Made by a program: the position numbers and the translations under genes. DNA of 29,134 nucleotides, from assembly GCA_964577275.1 (NCBI GenBank), contig CAZNYR010000049.1, positions 1 to 29,134 on the forward strand, written 5' to 3'. This stretch comes from UBA2561 sp964577275 (lineage in GTDB: Bacteria > Bacteroidota > Bacteroidia > Cytophagales > Thermoflexibacteraceae). The notes beneath the pieces were generated by a model. The model saw nothing but the letters and a program-made list of their open reading frames with translations. It made no database searches and had not been told where the DNA came from. Each line of letters opens with the position of its first letter. The stretch's first letter is position 1. Positions 15,692 through 26,143 of this stretch are shown piece after piece.

Positions 15692-18600
15692 ATGCTTACG
15701 AAAAATATTGTAAAAACGCTCTCGGCTCTCACAGTCTTTGGGGCGATAATCCTGTTGGGTTCGTTGTCTTCTGCCGAACCTGAACGCATCAAGCAACAAG
15801 ATATTGACCTATTACTCAAGAAGTTACATCCTTCGCCACCCGATAGCGCAGGCGAAGATACTACCAAAAACAAGAAACCGCTCTGGAAGCCTTTTACGCA
15901 AGGCGACCGCCAAGGCGACCCCTACGGCAAATACGGAACTTCACAAGGTTCATCACCCTTGAAATTGGGCTATCCCTCTAATTATCAGTATGATATAACG
16001 CCAAATATGGGCGGAAAATTGATATTATCCGAAAGGATAGGCAATTTTGATTTTCGTCCCTCGTCCCAGATTTCGTTGGTGGATTATAACCAAATTTTGC
16101 TCGAAAAACAACAAAAAGATTATTGGAATATGCTCAGCGGAGGTGGCAAAGATGGAGCCGTCAGTTCGGGTGGAATTTTGCCCCCAATTAAAGTGCCAAA
16201 GTTTTTGGAGGGATTCTTGGGAAGCGATGAAATTAATATTCAACCGCAGGGAAATATTACCTTAGATTTTGGCGGAAAATGGCAACGCAACTGGAATCCG
16301 TCTATCCCGATTGCACAACAGCGCATCGGCGGACTGCATTTTGACCAACAAATTAGCCTGAATTTGGTGGGCAATATCGGTGAATTTATCCCCGTAAATA
16401 TTAATTGGGATACGAAAAACACCTTTCAATTTGAAAATTTATTCAAAATCGGGTACGAAGCCAACGAAGAAGACATCTTGCAGGAATTAAAATTCGGCAA
16501 TGTCAGCCTGACCACGAGCAATAGCTTGATTTCGGGTTCACAAAATTTGATGGGCATTCAGTCCCGTTTGCGATTCGGAAAATTATGGATTAATACGGTG
16601 GTTTCCAGTCAGCGTGGCACGACCGAAACGATGGTCGTCAGAGGCGGTGCGAAAGGACGTGAATTTGAACTTCGGGCTGACCAATATGAATACAATCAAC
16701 ATTTTTTCTTAGCGGATTTTTTCCGAAATCTCTATGAAAATGCCCTACGAACTTCGCCTGTTATTACGTCTGGCGTGGTCATTAATCGGGTGGAAGTTTA
16801 TGTTACGAACCGAAATAATAACACCCAAACACTTCGTAATGTCTTGGCAATGATGGACTTAGGGGAAGGAAATCCATATCGTACCAATAATACTTTTATT
16901 GGGCAAGGAAATGCTGGAGTTGCCTCTAATGATGCCAATGATTTATTTACCAATATGAGAAGTGATAGTACCTTGCGGGATGTCAATGAAGTAGGCAAAA
17001 TTTTGGAAAATACCAGTTATGGACTTGAAAAAGGAACAGACTATGAAGTCTTGCGAAGTGCCAGAAAATTGAGCGAGCAGGAATATACATTTCATCGAAA
17101 TTTGGGCTATATTTCGCTCAAAACACCGATTCGGAACGATGAAATTGTGGCAGTTTCTTTTGAATTTACTTACAACGGAAAGGTATATAAAGTAGGTGAA
17201 ATGACCGAAAATTATCAGGGATACAGGGATTCGGATGCGATTTTATTGAAAATGCTCAAGCCCTCCACGATTCGGACAGATTTGCCGACATGGGACTTGA
17301 TGATGAAAAATATTTATTCCCTGAATACCAATCAGTTAGCACGAAATAATTTTCAATTACGCGTCATTTATCGGGATGATGCCACAGGAATTGATAACCC
17401 GAATTTGCAAGAAGGCATCAAAACGGCAAATGTACCATTGGTGCAGATTTTTGGTTTTGATTTGTTAAATCCGAACAATGACCCCCAACCCGATGGCAAT
17501 TTTGATTTTGTGGACGGACTGACCATAGACGCACAAAACGGACGGATTATTTTCCCACGTCTTGAGCCTTTCGGAACATTTATGCAAAGTCAGTTTGACC
17601 CACAAACCGAATTACAGCTCATTAATAAATATGTTTTTGACGAATTATATCGGCGGACACAAGCTGACGCTCAATTACTTACGAGCAAAAGCAAATATTT
17701 TTTGAAAGGAAGTTATCAAGCCACCACCTCGAACCAAATCCAATTACCGGGCATTAATATTTCGCCCAGTTCGGTTTCGGTGCGGGCGGGCAGCACGGTA
17801 CTTTCGGAAGGTTCGGATTATACGGTTGATTATTCTTTTGGACGAGTTACGATACTGAATCAAGGCGTTTTGAGTTCGGGCAAAGACATTATTATTCAGT
17901 ACGAACGGGCGGATTTGTTTAATTTTCAGACCCGAAATTTGTACGGATTTGATGCCGAATATCGCCTGAATAAAAATATGCGATTTACGAGTACTTTATT
18001 ACATCTGAACGAACGTCCCAATATTACTCGTTTGAGTATCGGCAATGAGCCTACACGAAACACCATGTGGGGTTTTGGTATGGATTATCAATCCGAATCG
18101 GGATTTATTACTCGTTTGATTGATAAAATTCCGGGCGTAAATACCAAATCGCCTTCAAATATTACCTTCAAAGGTGAATTTGCACAAATTATTCCGGGTA
18201 CGAATCGCATGATTAAAAAAGACGACGGCACATCGTATATTGATGATTTTGAAGGCGCAGAAATCCCGTATGACTTGACCCGACAGCCCCTAAACTGGAG
18301 CTTGGGAAGTACGCCGATGCAATTCCGAAGTAATACGTTGGAAAATGATTTGGCTTTTAATTATAAACGTGCAAAAATGGCGTGGTACACCATTGATAAT
18401 ACGGTTTTTAATCCCGGACAAACCGCAGGATTGGGAAGCCGAACGCCTGCCAATATCACCCCAACTACGCAATCGAATCATTATGTACGGGCGATTGGAT
18501 TTGATGAAATTTTTAGGGGACGAGACCCCGGTTTGATTAATCAACCCGAACAGGCATTTAATCTCGCTTATTTTCCCGAAGAACGAGGAATGTATAATTA

Positions 18601-21600
18601 TAACCTGAATCTTACAAACGAAGGATTATTACAAAACCCGCGCGAAAATTTTGGCGCAGTAACACGAGCGATTACGTATGATACTGATTTTGATAATATT
18701 AATGTCCAATACATCGAGTTTTGGCTGCTTGACCCCTTCATCGAAGGCTCGAACGGCGAAATTATTACCAAAGTAAACGGACGAGAATCCCGCCAAAATA
18801 ACACCACAGGCGGCGAATTATATTTCAATTTGGGTAATATTTCCGAAGATATTATTCCTGACGGAAGGCATGGATTCGAGAATGGCTTGCCACCCGATGA
18901 GAACGTAACGGATACCACCCGAACGCCTTACGGCATCGTAACGACACGGCAATTTTTGACCAATGCCTTTGATGCCAACGAAGGCGGACAAGTGCGGCAA
19001 GATGTCGGGTATGATGGCTTGAGCGATGAACAAGAAAAAGAATTTTTTGCCGATTATTTGAGCCAGATTCGAGGAAAAGTATCAGGCGAGGTACTTTCTG
19101 CCATCGAAAATGACCCTTCAAACGATAATTTTCAATTTTATTTGGGCGATAAGCAAGACCAAGAAGATTTGTTAGTCATTGATAGATACAAGGCGTTCAA
19201 TGGGTCGGAAAAAAATTCGCCCCTCAATTCGGTGGAATCCTCTACCAATCAGCCCAATAACGAGGACTTAAATCAAGATAATACGCTGAATGATTTGGAT
19301 GGTTATTATGAATACAAAGTGGATTTGAACCCCGATTTGGATTTAGACCACAAATACATTGTCAATAAAGTAACGCTCAATAAAAATGGTGATGACGTAA
19401 ATTGGTATCAATTTCGGATTCCGATTCGAGAATTTGACCGCAAAATCGGGGCAATTGAAGACTTCAAAACGATTCGATTTATTCGGATGTATATGACCAA
19501 CTGGCAACAACCTGTGGTCTTGCGAATGGTTGGTTTTCAGTTTGTTGGCACGCAATGGCGACCCTTCATCGGCGACCTTCGGGAACCTGGATTGAATATG
19601 CCCACCGAACCCTACGACCCACAATTCAATGTTTCTTCGATTGATATTGAGTCCAATGGCGTGGATGCGGGCGGTCCTTACGATTTGCCGTGTGGTTTTG
19701 TTCGTGATATTGATGTGGCTTCGGGAACAAATGCCCGCCGAAATGAGCAATCTATTCAGTTGTGTGTCAATCGGTTAAAAGACCGTGATACGCGCGCCAT
19801 TTTCAAGAACGTAACCTTAGATTTGATTAATTATGAACGCCTCAGGTTATTTTTGCACGCCTCAAGCGATGATGCGCTGGATGGCGAAATGACCGCTTTC
19901 CTGCGGATGGGAACGGATTTTAAGGAAAATTATTACGAAATCGAAGTGCCGTTGGTCATGAGTCCTGACGGAGCTATTGCCTGCGAAGAAATTTGGCCTA
20001 CGGAAAACGAAATCAATATTCCGCTTGCCGAATTAGTGCAAATTAAAAAAGAACGAAATCAAGAAAATTTATCTCTAAAAGTGCCGTATATCTCTTCGAT
20101 TGACCAATTCAAAATTACGATTGTCGGAAATCCTGATTTGAGCAATATCCAAACCATGATGATTGGGGTGCGAAATCCCGAATCTAACGATAGACTTGCC
20201 AAGTCGGTTTGTGTGTGGGCAAACGAATTGCGTGTAACGGGTTTTAATAAACAATCTGGCTGGGCTGCCAATGCCCAATTAAATATGCAACTGGCTGATT
20301 TAGCGAGTCTTAGTGCGGCGGTGCGATATTCTACGCCTTTCTTTGGAGGCATTCAGGATAAAATTTCGCAACGCACACGGGCGCACGACCTGAGTTACGA
20401 TATTTCATCAAATATTCAATTAGATAAAATATTCTTACATAAGTTAGGTTTTAGCTTGCCAATGTACGTGAGCTATGAACGAAATACCTCTACGCCGTAT
20501 TTTAATCCGCTCGACCCTGATATGCCTTTGAGCGAAGCGGACGGCACATTTCCTGCCACCAAAGAAGTCGAAAATTTTACAACATTAGTACAGGATGATA
20601 TGATTCGGAGAAGTATTAATTTTACGAATGTCAAAAAAATGCGCGTCAGAAAAGGCGGAAAAACCATGCCTTGGAGCATTGAAAATTTTACACTAAATTA
20701 CTCATTTACAGATACAAGAGCGCAAGATATTCGGACACACGAATATTATTTACGACACATCCGATATGGCTTGGCATATAGTTTTACGAATCCGCTCAAA
20801 CCTATCGAGCCGTTCAAAAATTCGATTGCTTTAGATGCACCTTATTTGAAATTTCTAAAGCAATTTAATTTCAATCCGCTACCAAGTAATCTGACCATTC
20901 GGGGCGATATTGACCGCCGTTATGTCAAGACACAATTACGAAATGCCACGTTAGAAACCTTCGGAATTTTGCCGATGTTTGAAAAATCTTATACTTTTGA
21001 CCGAAATTATAACGTGCGTTGGGCATTAACCAAAAATTTGGGTATTGATTATAATGCCAAAGCATTTGCCATTATTGACGAACCAGCGGGCGCAATCGAC
21101 ACACAAGAAAAACGGGATTCCGTCCGAACGAATCTCCAAAATTTGGGGCGAATCAAGAATTTTGACCACACGATTGCCGTAAATTATAAACTTCCTTTTG
21201 AGTTCATTCCACTCACCGATTGGATACGAGGTGATATTAAATATTCGGCAGGCTATATCTGGACGGCAGGCGCATTGGGCGTGGCGGATTCCTTAGGCAA
21301 TACGGCACAAAATAATAATAATCTGACCGTAACGGGACAGCTTGATTTTCAGCGACTTTATAACAAAAGTGCCTTTCTGAAAAGTATTAATAATCCCCAA
21401 AAAGGCAAAAATCCGCCAGTCGCTGGCGAAGCACGAAAAAGACGCATCGAAGCCCGTATCAACCTGAAAAACAATAAATTAGCAAGCCAAAAACAACGCT
21501 TCGAGCAACAAACACAAGCCGCCAAAAAAGATACACTTTATGCCTCGAAACGAGCCTATAAACGGCACGGCGAAAAATTGGACAAAATTGATGAAAAAAT

Positions 21601-23302
21601 TGCCAAATTAGACGATAAACTTACTATCATGATTTCGGAGCGAAAATTGCGAAATATTGATTCGGCAAAAGTCAAATTGGAACGCAAAAAATTGCGCCGC
21701 ATCGAAAAATTTGAAGCCAAACGCCAAAAAAGAAAACGTGCCGATAGTTTGCGTTTCATTCAGTCGGAAACCGATAGTTTGGTGAATAAAGAAGCACTCA
21801 AATTCAATCGTAAAGCCGAAAAAACACAGCAGAAAATTGAGCAACTTCAGGAAACGCTCCAGGAAGTTGCCCGAAATGTCAAGGAACGACAATTAGCCCA
21901 AAAATCTGCCGAAAAACAAGGCAACGACATGACCCGAAATCTGGTCGGGGTGCTGATGATGGTCAAGAAAATTAACTTTAATTATACGGCACAAAACGGC
22001 ACGATTTTACCGGGACTTCTGACCTCGCCTCGTTATTTGGGCATGGACGAAAATTTTGAAAGTCCGGGCTGGGGATTTGTTTTCGGTAGTCAAGACCCTG
22101 TGGTCAAGGAACGGGCTGCGCTCAATGGTTGGTTGGGACGAAGTTCGGTGTTGAATAATCCCTTTTTGCAAAACCGCACGCAGACCGTGAGTATGCGGGC
22201 GACTGTCGAGCCACTCAAGGATTTCAAATTACAAATCGAAGCCAAGAAATCGGTTTCGGGCAATTATTCGGAAATTTTCCGATACAATGCGGACGAAAAT
22301 ACGTTCGTTTCCGAATCGCCCATCCGAAACGGTGCGTATAAAATTTCTTTTATCGGAATTTCTACCCTATTTAAGCGGGATAATGCCTCGAATAATTCGC
22401 CAATTTTTGATGATTTTATTGCACATCGAAACATTATCAAACGCCGTTTGGATGCCAACAGCACCGTAGGCGAATTTGACCAAAATGCCCAAGACGTATT
22501 AATTCCAGCTTTTTTGGCGGCATATAGTGGCAGAGAACCCGAAAGCCAAAATCTGAATGCCTTTCCGAATTTGCCGTTACCAAACTGGCAATTGACCTAT
22601 AACGGGTTATCCAAAATAAAAGCCCTGAAAGAAATTTTCCGTACCATCCAGATTCAGCACGGATACGCTTCGGAATATAATGTCGGAAATTACGCATCGT
22701 CCATGCTTTATGGCTATGACTATTTGAGTTTTAATCTTTCGGAACAAAACATTCCGCAAGCCAACGCCATCGACCCCACCACGCAAGCCCTGGCTCCTGT
22801 TTTTATCATGAGTCAAATCACGATGAGTGAGCGATTTTCGCCTTTAGTTGGCGTGCGTGTGCGAACGGCAAACAATTTGGACATTACCACCAAAGTAAAT
22901 ATGCAACGCGATGTTGCGCTGAACCTGTCCAATGCACAAGTTACGGAACTAAAAAACACGGATTTTACGCTTGATTTTGGCTGGACAAAAGCGGGCTTTA
23001 AAGTGCCATTTCGTATCGGAGGAAAACAGCACGTCCTGAAAAATGATTTGACCGCCCGAATTGCGATGACTTTCCGAGATACCAAAACGGCTCAACGCAA
23101 AATTACTGAAACAGACCAACAAAGCACCACCGTAACGGCTGGGAATCAGAATCTTCAGATAAAACCTACGGTGTCTTATGTGGTCAATGAAAAGCTAAAT
23201 ATTCAATTTTATTTTGACCGTTCGGTCAATACTCCGCGCGTCCAAAATACGTTCAACCGGGCAAATACTGCTTTCGGAATGCAGTTGCGCTGGAGCTTAT
23301 AA
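15692..23302 (+). CDS. sprA: SprA, T9SS outer-membrane translocon / gliding protein
   Basis: From the ATG at 15692 the protein has 2536 residues, close to known SprA proteins (about 2400). I prefer this start because it begins a signal sequence (MLTKNIVKTLSALTVFGAII, ending SSAEP); a GTG at 15650 is in frame but adds only 14 residues. The whole length is beta-rich with many W/Y/F-rich strands and no break. Typical SprA segments include GNITLDFGGKWQRNWNPSIP, then LVGNIGEFIPVNINWDTKN near the start, and IDDFEGAEIPYDLTRQPLNW in the middle. The last strand ends FGMQLRWSL, an outer-membrane barrel signature. SprA forms the giant barrel through which T9SS cargo leaves, and the adhesin at 5732-9883 is one likely cargo. 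Odd feature: a long basic coiled-coil insert encoded at about 21430-21900. The gene is transcribed alone from its own promoter. Confidence 0.95.
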   Translation: MLTKNIVKTLSALTVFGAIILLGSLSSAEPERIKQQDIDLLLKKLHPSPPDSAGEDTTKNKKPLWKPFTQGDRQGDPYGKYGTSQGSSPLKLGYPSNYQYDITPNMGGKLILSERIGNFDFRPSSQISLVDYNQILLEKQQKDYWNMLSGGGKDGAVSSGGILPPIKVPKFLEGFLGSDEINIQPQGNITLDFGGKWQRNWNPSIPIAQQRIGGLHFDQQISLNLVGNIGEFIPVNINWDTKNTFQFENLFKIGYEANEEDILQELKFGNVSLTTSNSLISGSQNLMGIQSRLRFGKLWINTVVSSQRGTTETMVVRGGAKGREFELRADQYEYNQHFFLADFFRNLYENALRTSPVITSGVVINRVEVYVTNRNNNTQTLRNVLAMMDLGEGNPYRTNNTFIGQGNAGVASNDANDLFTNMRSDSTLRDVNEVGKILENTSYGLEKGTDYEVLRSARKLSEQEYTFHRNLGYISLKTPIRNDEIVAVSFEFTYNGKVYKVGEMTENYQGYRDSDAILLKMLKPSTIRTDLPTWDLMMKNIYSLNTNQLARNNFQLRVIYRDDATGIDNPNLQEGIKTANVPLVQIFGFDLLNPNNDPQPDGNFDFVDGLTIDAQNGRIIFPRLEPFGTFMQSQFDPQTELQLINKYVFDELYRRTQADAQLLTSKSKYFLKGSYQATTSNQIQLPGINISPSSVSVRAGSTVLSEGSDYTVDYSFGRVTILNQGVLSSGKDIIIQYERADLFNFQTRNLYGFDAEYRLNKNMRFTSTLLHLNERPNITRLSIGNEPTRNTMWGFGMDYQSESGFITRLIDKIPGVNTKSPSNITFKGEFAQIIPGTNRMIKKDDGTSYIDDFEGAEIPYDLTRQPLNWSLGSTPMQFRSNTLENDLAFNYKRAKMAWYTIDNTVFNPGQTAGLGSRTPANITPTTQSNHYVRAIGFDEIFRGRDPGLINQPEQAFNLAYFPEERGMYNYNLNLTNEGLLQNPRENFGAVTRAITYDTDFDNINVQYIEFWLLDPFIEGSNGEIITKVNGRESRQNNTTGGELYFNLGNISEDIIPDGRHGFENGLPPDENVTDTTRTPYGIVTTRQFLTNAFDANEGGQVRQDVGYDGLSDEQEKEFFADYLSQIRGKVSGEVLSAIENDPSNDNFQFYLGDKQDQEDLLVIDRYKAFNGSEKNSPLNSVESSTNQPNNEDLNQDNTLNDLDGYYEYKVDLNPDLDLDHKYIVNKVTLNKNGDDVNWYQFRIPIREFDRKIGAIEDFKTIRFIRMYMTNWQQPVVLRMVGFQFVGTQWRPFIGDLREPGLNMPTEPYDPQFNVSSIDIESNGVDAGGPYDLPCGFVRDIDVASGTNARRNEQSIQLCVNRLKDRDTRAIFKNVTLDLINYERLRLFLHASSDDALDGEMTAFLRMGTDFKENYYEIEVPLVMSPDGAIACEEIWPTENEINIPLAELVQIKKERNQENLSLKVPYISSIDQFKITIVGNPDLSNIQTMMIGVRNPESNDRLAKSVCVWANELRVTGFNKQSGWAANAQLNMQLADLASLSAAVRYSTPFFGGIQDKISQRTRAHDLSYDISSNIQLDKIFLHKLGFSLPMYVSYERNTSTPYFNPLDPDMPLSEADGTFPATKEVENFTTLVQDDMIRRSINFTNVKKMRVRKGGKTMPWSIENFTLNYSFTDTRAQDIRTHEYYLRHIRYGLAYSFTNPLKPIEPFKNSIALDAPYLKFLKQFNFNPLPSNLTIRGDIDRRYVKTQLRNATLETFGILPMFEKSYTFDRNYNVRWALTKNLGIDYNAKAFAIIDEPAGAIDTQEKRDSVRTNLQNLGRIKNFDHTIAVNYKLPFEFIPLTDWIRGDIKYSAGYIWTAGALGVADSLGNTAQNNNNLTVTGQLDFQRLYNKSAFLKSINNPQKGKNPPVAGEARKRRIEARINLKNNKLASQKQRFEQQTQAAKKDTLYASKRAYKRHGEKLDKIDEKIAKLDDKLTIMISERKLRNIDSAKVKLERKKLRRIEKFEAKRQKRKRADSLRFIQSETDSLVNKEALKFNRKAEKTQQKIEQLQETLQEVARNVKERQLAQKSAEKQGNDMTRNLVGVLMMVKKINFNYTAQNGTILPGLLTSPRYLGMDENFESPGWGFVFGSQDPVVKERAALNGWLGRSSVLNNPFLQNRTQTVSMRATVEPLKDFKLQIEAKKSVSGNYSEIFRYNADENTFVSESPIRNGAYKISFIGISTLFKRDNASNNSPIFDDFIAHRNIIKRRLDANSTVGEFDQNAQDVLIPAFLAAYSGREPESQNLNAFPNLPLPNWQLTYNGLSKIKALKEIFRTIQIQHGYASEYNVGNYASSMLYGYDYLSFNLSEQNIPQANAIDPTTQALAPVFIMSQITMSERFSPLVGVRVRTANNLDITTKVNMQRDVALNLSNAQVTELKNTDFTLDFGWTKAGFKVPFRIGGKQHVLKNDLTARIAMTFRDTKTAQRKITETDQQSTTVTAGNQNLQIKPTVSYVVNEKLNIQFYFDRSVNTPRVQNTFNRANTAFGMQLRWSL

Positions 23303-23381
23303 TCATTTGAAAACATATTAAAAATCAAATCGTTATAGGGCTTAAATTACTGATTATCAATATAAGAGATTGTTTAAATTT

Positions 23382-23414
23382 AGACCTACCAAGTCTTTAA
23401 GGCTTGGTAGGTCT
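23382..23414. terminator. Bidirectional hairpin between convergent sprA and pruA
   Basis: Perfect 12-base arms AGACCTACCAAG/CTTGGTAGGTCT around a nine-base loop, in the 194-bp gap between the convergent genes. T-runs are short on both sides. It is flanked by similar sequences (GATTGTTTAAATTTAG and GGTTGTTTAGATTGA). Confidence 0.65.
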
Positions 23415-23496
23415 TGTACTTAGAGGTTGTTTAGATTGATAGTTTTCTGACCATCTTGATAAACATATTTACTTGCCTTGAGATGTTTTGTGCAGG

Positions 23497-25125
23497 TTAC
23501 TTTCTTTCCATGAAAGGATATTTATAATCGGTTGGCGATACGAATGTTTCCTTGATAGTTCGTGCCGAAACCCAGCGCAATAGGTTCATCATTGCGCCCG
23601 CTTTGTCGTTTGTCCCCGAACCTCGTGCGCCTCCGAAAGGCTGTTGCCCAACGACCGCTCCTGTGGGCTTATCGTTAATATAAAAATTACCTGCGGCATT
23701 TTCTAATTTTTTGTAAGCCAAATCAATCGCATACCTATCTTGGGCAAAAATTGACCCCGTGAGGGCATAGGGCGAAGTTTCATCAACTAATCGCAAGGTT
23801 TCTTCGTACCGATTTTCATCATACACATAAAGCGTCAGGACGGGACCGAAGAGTTCTTCTTGCATGGTCGTGTACATGGGGTCTTCGACTTTCAGGACGG
23901 TAGGCTGAATATAATAACCTTCTGATTTATCGTAAGTTCCGCCTGCAACAATTTCAATGCCATCGGCTTTGGCTTGGTCGATATAAGCCGTAATTTTATC
24001 GAACGATTTTTCATCAATAACGGCATTGACAAAATTGGTAAAATCTTCGGGCGTACCCGTTTTGATTTCTGCCAAATCCGCCAACATATAGGCTTTGACT
24101 TGTTCCCACAAATTGGCGGGAATATAAGCCCGTGAAGCCGCCGAGCATTTTTGTCCCTGAAACTCAAAAGCTCCTCGTATTAAGGCAGTTGCCAAGGCTT
24201 TGGCATCCGCCGAGTGATGCGCCATGACAAAATCCTTGCCGCCTGTTTCGCCTACAATTCGGGGATACGTTCGGTATTTGTGGATATTTTCGCCGATGGT
24301 TTTCCAAAGGTGTTGAAATACGCCCGTGCTTCCCGTAAAATGCAAACCCGCAAAATCAGGATGCTCAAAAATGACTTCGCCTGCATCAGGACCCTGCACG
24401 AACACCAGATTAATAACCCCATCAGGAACACCCGCCTCGCGGAAAACTTCCATCAAAACATACGCCGAATACACTTGCGTATCGGCTGGTTTCCAGACCA
24501 CCGTATTGCCCATCAAGGCGGGCGCAGTAGGCAAATTGCCGGCGATTGCCGTAAAATTAAAAGGCGTAATCGCAAATACAAATCCCTCTAAAGGTCTGTA
24601 ATCCAAACGATTCCAGATGCCCGAAGCCGATTGCGGCTGCTCGGAATAGATTTGGGTCATGTAGTGTACATTGAAGCGCAAAAAGTCAATAATTTCGCAA
24701 GCCGAATCAATCTCCGCCTGATAAATATTTTTGGATTGTGCCAGCATGGTTGCCGCATTGATTTTGGCGCGATATTTTGTGGCGAGCAAATCGGCAGCCT
24801 TCAAAAAAATCGAGGCGCGATGCTCCCACGAGAGCGCATTCCAGTCTTCTTTGGCGTTCATTGCCGCCGTAATTGCCTGCTGGACATGGGTTTTATCGCC
24901 TCGATGAAAATGCCCTAATGTATGTTGATGTTCATAAGGCGGTGCCATCCGTATGGTGGTGTCAGTGCGGACTTCCTCACCCCCAATAACCATCGGAATA
25001 TCAAGCATTTGACTTTTCATTTGTGCCAAAGTTTGCTTAAATTCTGTTTTTTCGGGCGAACCCTCTCGATACGCTTTGATTGGCTCGTTGGTCGGAGTAG
25101 GGACTTTAAAGAATCCTTTTGTCAT
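23497..25125 (-). CDS. pruA: L-glutamate gamma-semialdehyde (1-pyrroline-5-carboxylate) dehydrogenase
   Basis: The 542-residue aldehyde dehydrogenase is of the stand-alone ALDH4 type found in animals and Bacteroidota, not the bifunctional PutA. It oxidises glutamate semialdehyde to glutamate with NAD, the second step of proline degradation. Catalytic Cys327 lies in GQKCSAASR, the general-base Glu293 in VGETGGKDF, and the oxyanion Asn190 in ITPFNFTAI. The nucleotide-binding Gly motif is FTGSTGVFQ. The N-terminal stretch FFKVPTPTNEPIKAYREGSP is characteristic of this group. It is single in its transcription unit here; the partner proline dehydrogenase is not in the window. A promoter is seen upstream, and it is convergent with sprA. 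Confidence 0.95.
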   Translation of the reverse strand: MTKGFFKVPTPTNEPIKAYREGSPEKTEFKQTLAQMKSQMLDIPMVIGGEEVRTDTTIRMAPPYEHQHTLGHFHRGDKTHVQQAITAAMNAKEDWNALSWEHRASIFLKAADLLATKYRAKINAATMLAQSKNIYQAEIDSACEIIDFLRFNVHYMTQIYSEQPQSASGIWNRLDYRPLEGFVFAITPFNFTAIAGNLPTAPALMGNTVVWKPADTQVYSAYVLMEVFREAGVPDGVINLVFVQGPDAGEVIFEHPDFAGLHFTGSTGVFQHLWKTIGENIHKYRTYPRIVGETGGKDFVMAHHSADAKALATALIRGAFEFQGQKCSAASRAYIPANLWEQVKAYMLADLAEIKTGTPEDFTNFVNAVIDEKSFDKITAYIDQAKADGIEIVAGGTYDKSEGYYIQPTVLKVEDPMYTTMQEELFGPVLTLYVYDENRYEETLRLVDETSPYALTGSIFAQDRYAIDLAYKKLENAAGNFYINDKPTGAVVGQQPFGGARGSGTNDKAGAMMNLLRWVSARTIKETFVSPTDYKYPFMERK

Positions 25126-25169
25126 TTATTTTTCTTGTTTAATGGTTTTACGATTTGACCTCTTTGGCA

Positions 25170-25201
25170 TAAAAGTAGAAAACTTTTGGCGAGCAGGCAA
25201 A
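25170..25201 (-). promoter_or_regulatory. Promoter of the pruA gene
   Basis: On the minus strand TTTG (25201-25198), a 20-bp spacer and TACTTTTA (25177-25170) fit the Bacteroidota consensus with one mismatch, about 45 bp before the ATG. Confidence 0.5.
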
Positions 25202-25233
25202 TTTAATCACTCATTTAGCGAATTTTCGCTACA

Positions 25234-25259
25234 AGATTAAATAAACCACATTTTAATCT
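25234..25259 (-). terminator. Weak hairpin after bshB1
   Basis: Perfect but A/T-rich eight-base arms AGATTAAA/TTTAATCT around a ten-base loop, 34 bp past the bshB1 stop. There is no T-run, so termination is uncertain. Confidence 0.35.
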
Positions 25260-25292
25260 GCCCACCATTTTCGCTCATGCGGAGATTTTACC

Positions 25293-26021
25293 TCAAATTA
25301 TATCAAACAAATCCCGCACGCCAATCTGTCGGTTCTTGATGAATCCTTCGCCATACGCAACGCGAATTGCTTGCCCAAATTCACGGTCTCTGCCTTCCAA
25401 AAAATGAAAAAAATCAGGCGTAGAAATAAACGTCTGATTGCCCTGTTGGTCGGTCGGGTTTTCAGGATTAAAAAACTGGGTTTTGTATGCCAAAATCGCC
25501 TGCACTTTTTGGGGGCGATAATCCGAAATATCCACCACAAAATCAGGTTCTAAATAATTACTCTGAATCGCATGAAACAAATGTTTGGGTCGATGCGGCT
25601 CTTGTAATTTACCTTCAAATTGGGTTTCAATTTTAATTAAACCCGCTAAAAATGTGGCACTTACGACAAGTTCCGCACCACGCCCATGGTCGGGGTGTCG
25701 GTCTTGGGGCGCATTGGTCAAGATGATTTCGGGCTGATACTTGCGGATGCGTTTGAGGATTTCGAGTTGATGTGTTTCGTCATTCCGAAAAAAACCATCT
25801 CGAAACCCCAAATTTTCACGAGCCGATAGCCCCAAAATCTGACTCGAAATCGCCGCTTCTTCGGCACGAGTTTGGGCTGTGCCGCGCGTGCCTAATTCGC
25901 CTGCCGTCAAATCTACGATGCCTACTTTTTTGCCTTGCGCTACGTGCCGTATGATTGTTCCAGAACAACACAATTCGGCATCATCAGGATGCGCCATGAT
26001 GACCAATATATCTAATTTCAT
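25293..26021 (-). CDS. bshB1: Bacillithiol biosynthesis deacetylase BshB1
   Basis: The 242-residue protein is a zinc-dependent PIG-L/LmbE-type deacetylase. The metal site is visible as AHPDDAE (His11, Asp14) and HPDH (His112), with Asp13 as the likely general base. The segments GIVDLTAGELGTRGT, NLGFRDGFFRND and DISDYRPQKVQAILAYKTQF are typical of BshB1. It removes acetyl from GlcNAc-malate to give GlcN-malate, the second step of bacillithiol synthesis, in the cytosol. This agrees with bacillithiol being the main low-molecular-weight thiol in many Bacteroidota. The bshA and bshC genes are not in the window. A terminator separates it from the HisA-like gene upstream. Confidence 0.95.
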   Translation of the reverse strand: MKLDILVIMAHPDDAELCCSGTIIRHVAQGKKVGIVDLTAGELGTRGTAQTRAEEAAISSQILGLSARENLGFRDGFFRNDETHQLEILKRIRKYQPEIILTNAPQDRHPDHGRGAELVVSATFLAGLIKIETQFEGKLQEPHRPKHLFHAIQSNYLEPDFVVDISDYRPQKVQAILAYKTQFFNPENPTDQQGNQTFISTPDFFHFLEGRDREFGQAIRVAYGEGFIKNRQIGVRDLFDII

Positions 26022-26069
26022 ATCCTATCAAATTTTGTTCATGTAAGGTTACTTGGTGCAGAAATTCAC

Positions 26070-26117
26070 AAAAAAACCGAATCAAGTTCGGAATGAAATT
26101 CATGTCTTGATTCGGTT
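26070..26117 (-). terminator. Rho-independent terminator of the HisA-like gene
   Basis: Perfect 12-base arms AACCGAATCAAG/CTTGATTCGGTT around a 19-base loop, followed on the minus strand by seven T's. It starts 26 bp past the stop and separates the HisA-like gene from bshB1. Confidence 0.92.
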
Positions 26118-26143
26118 CAGGGTTCGTGTAAGGTCAAAAAGAA

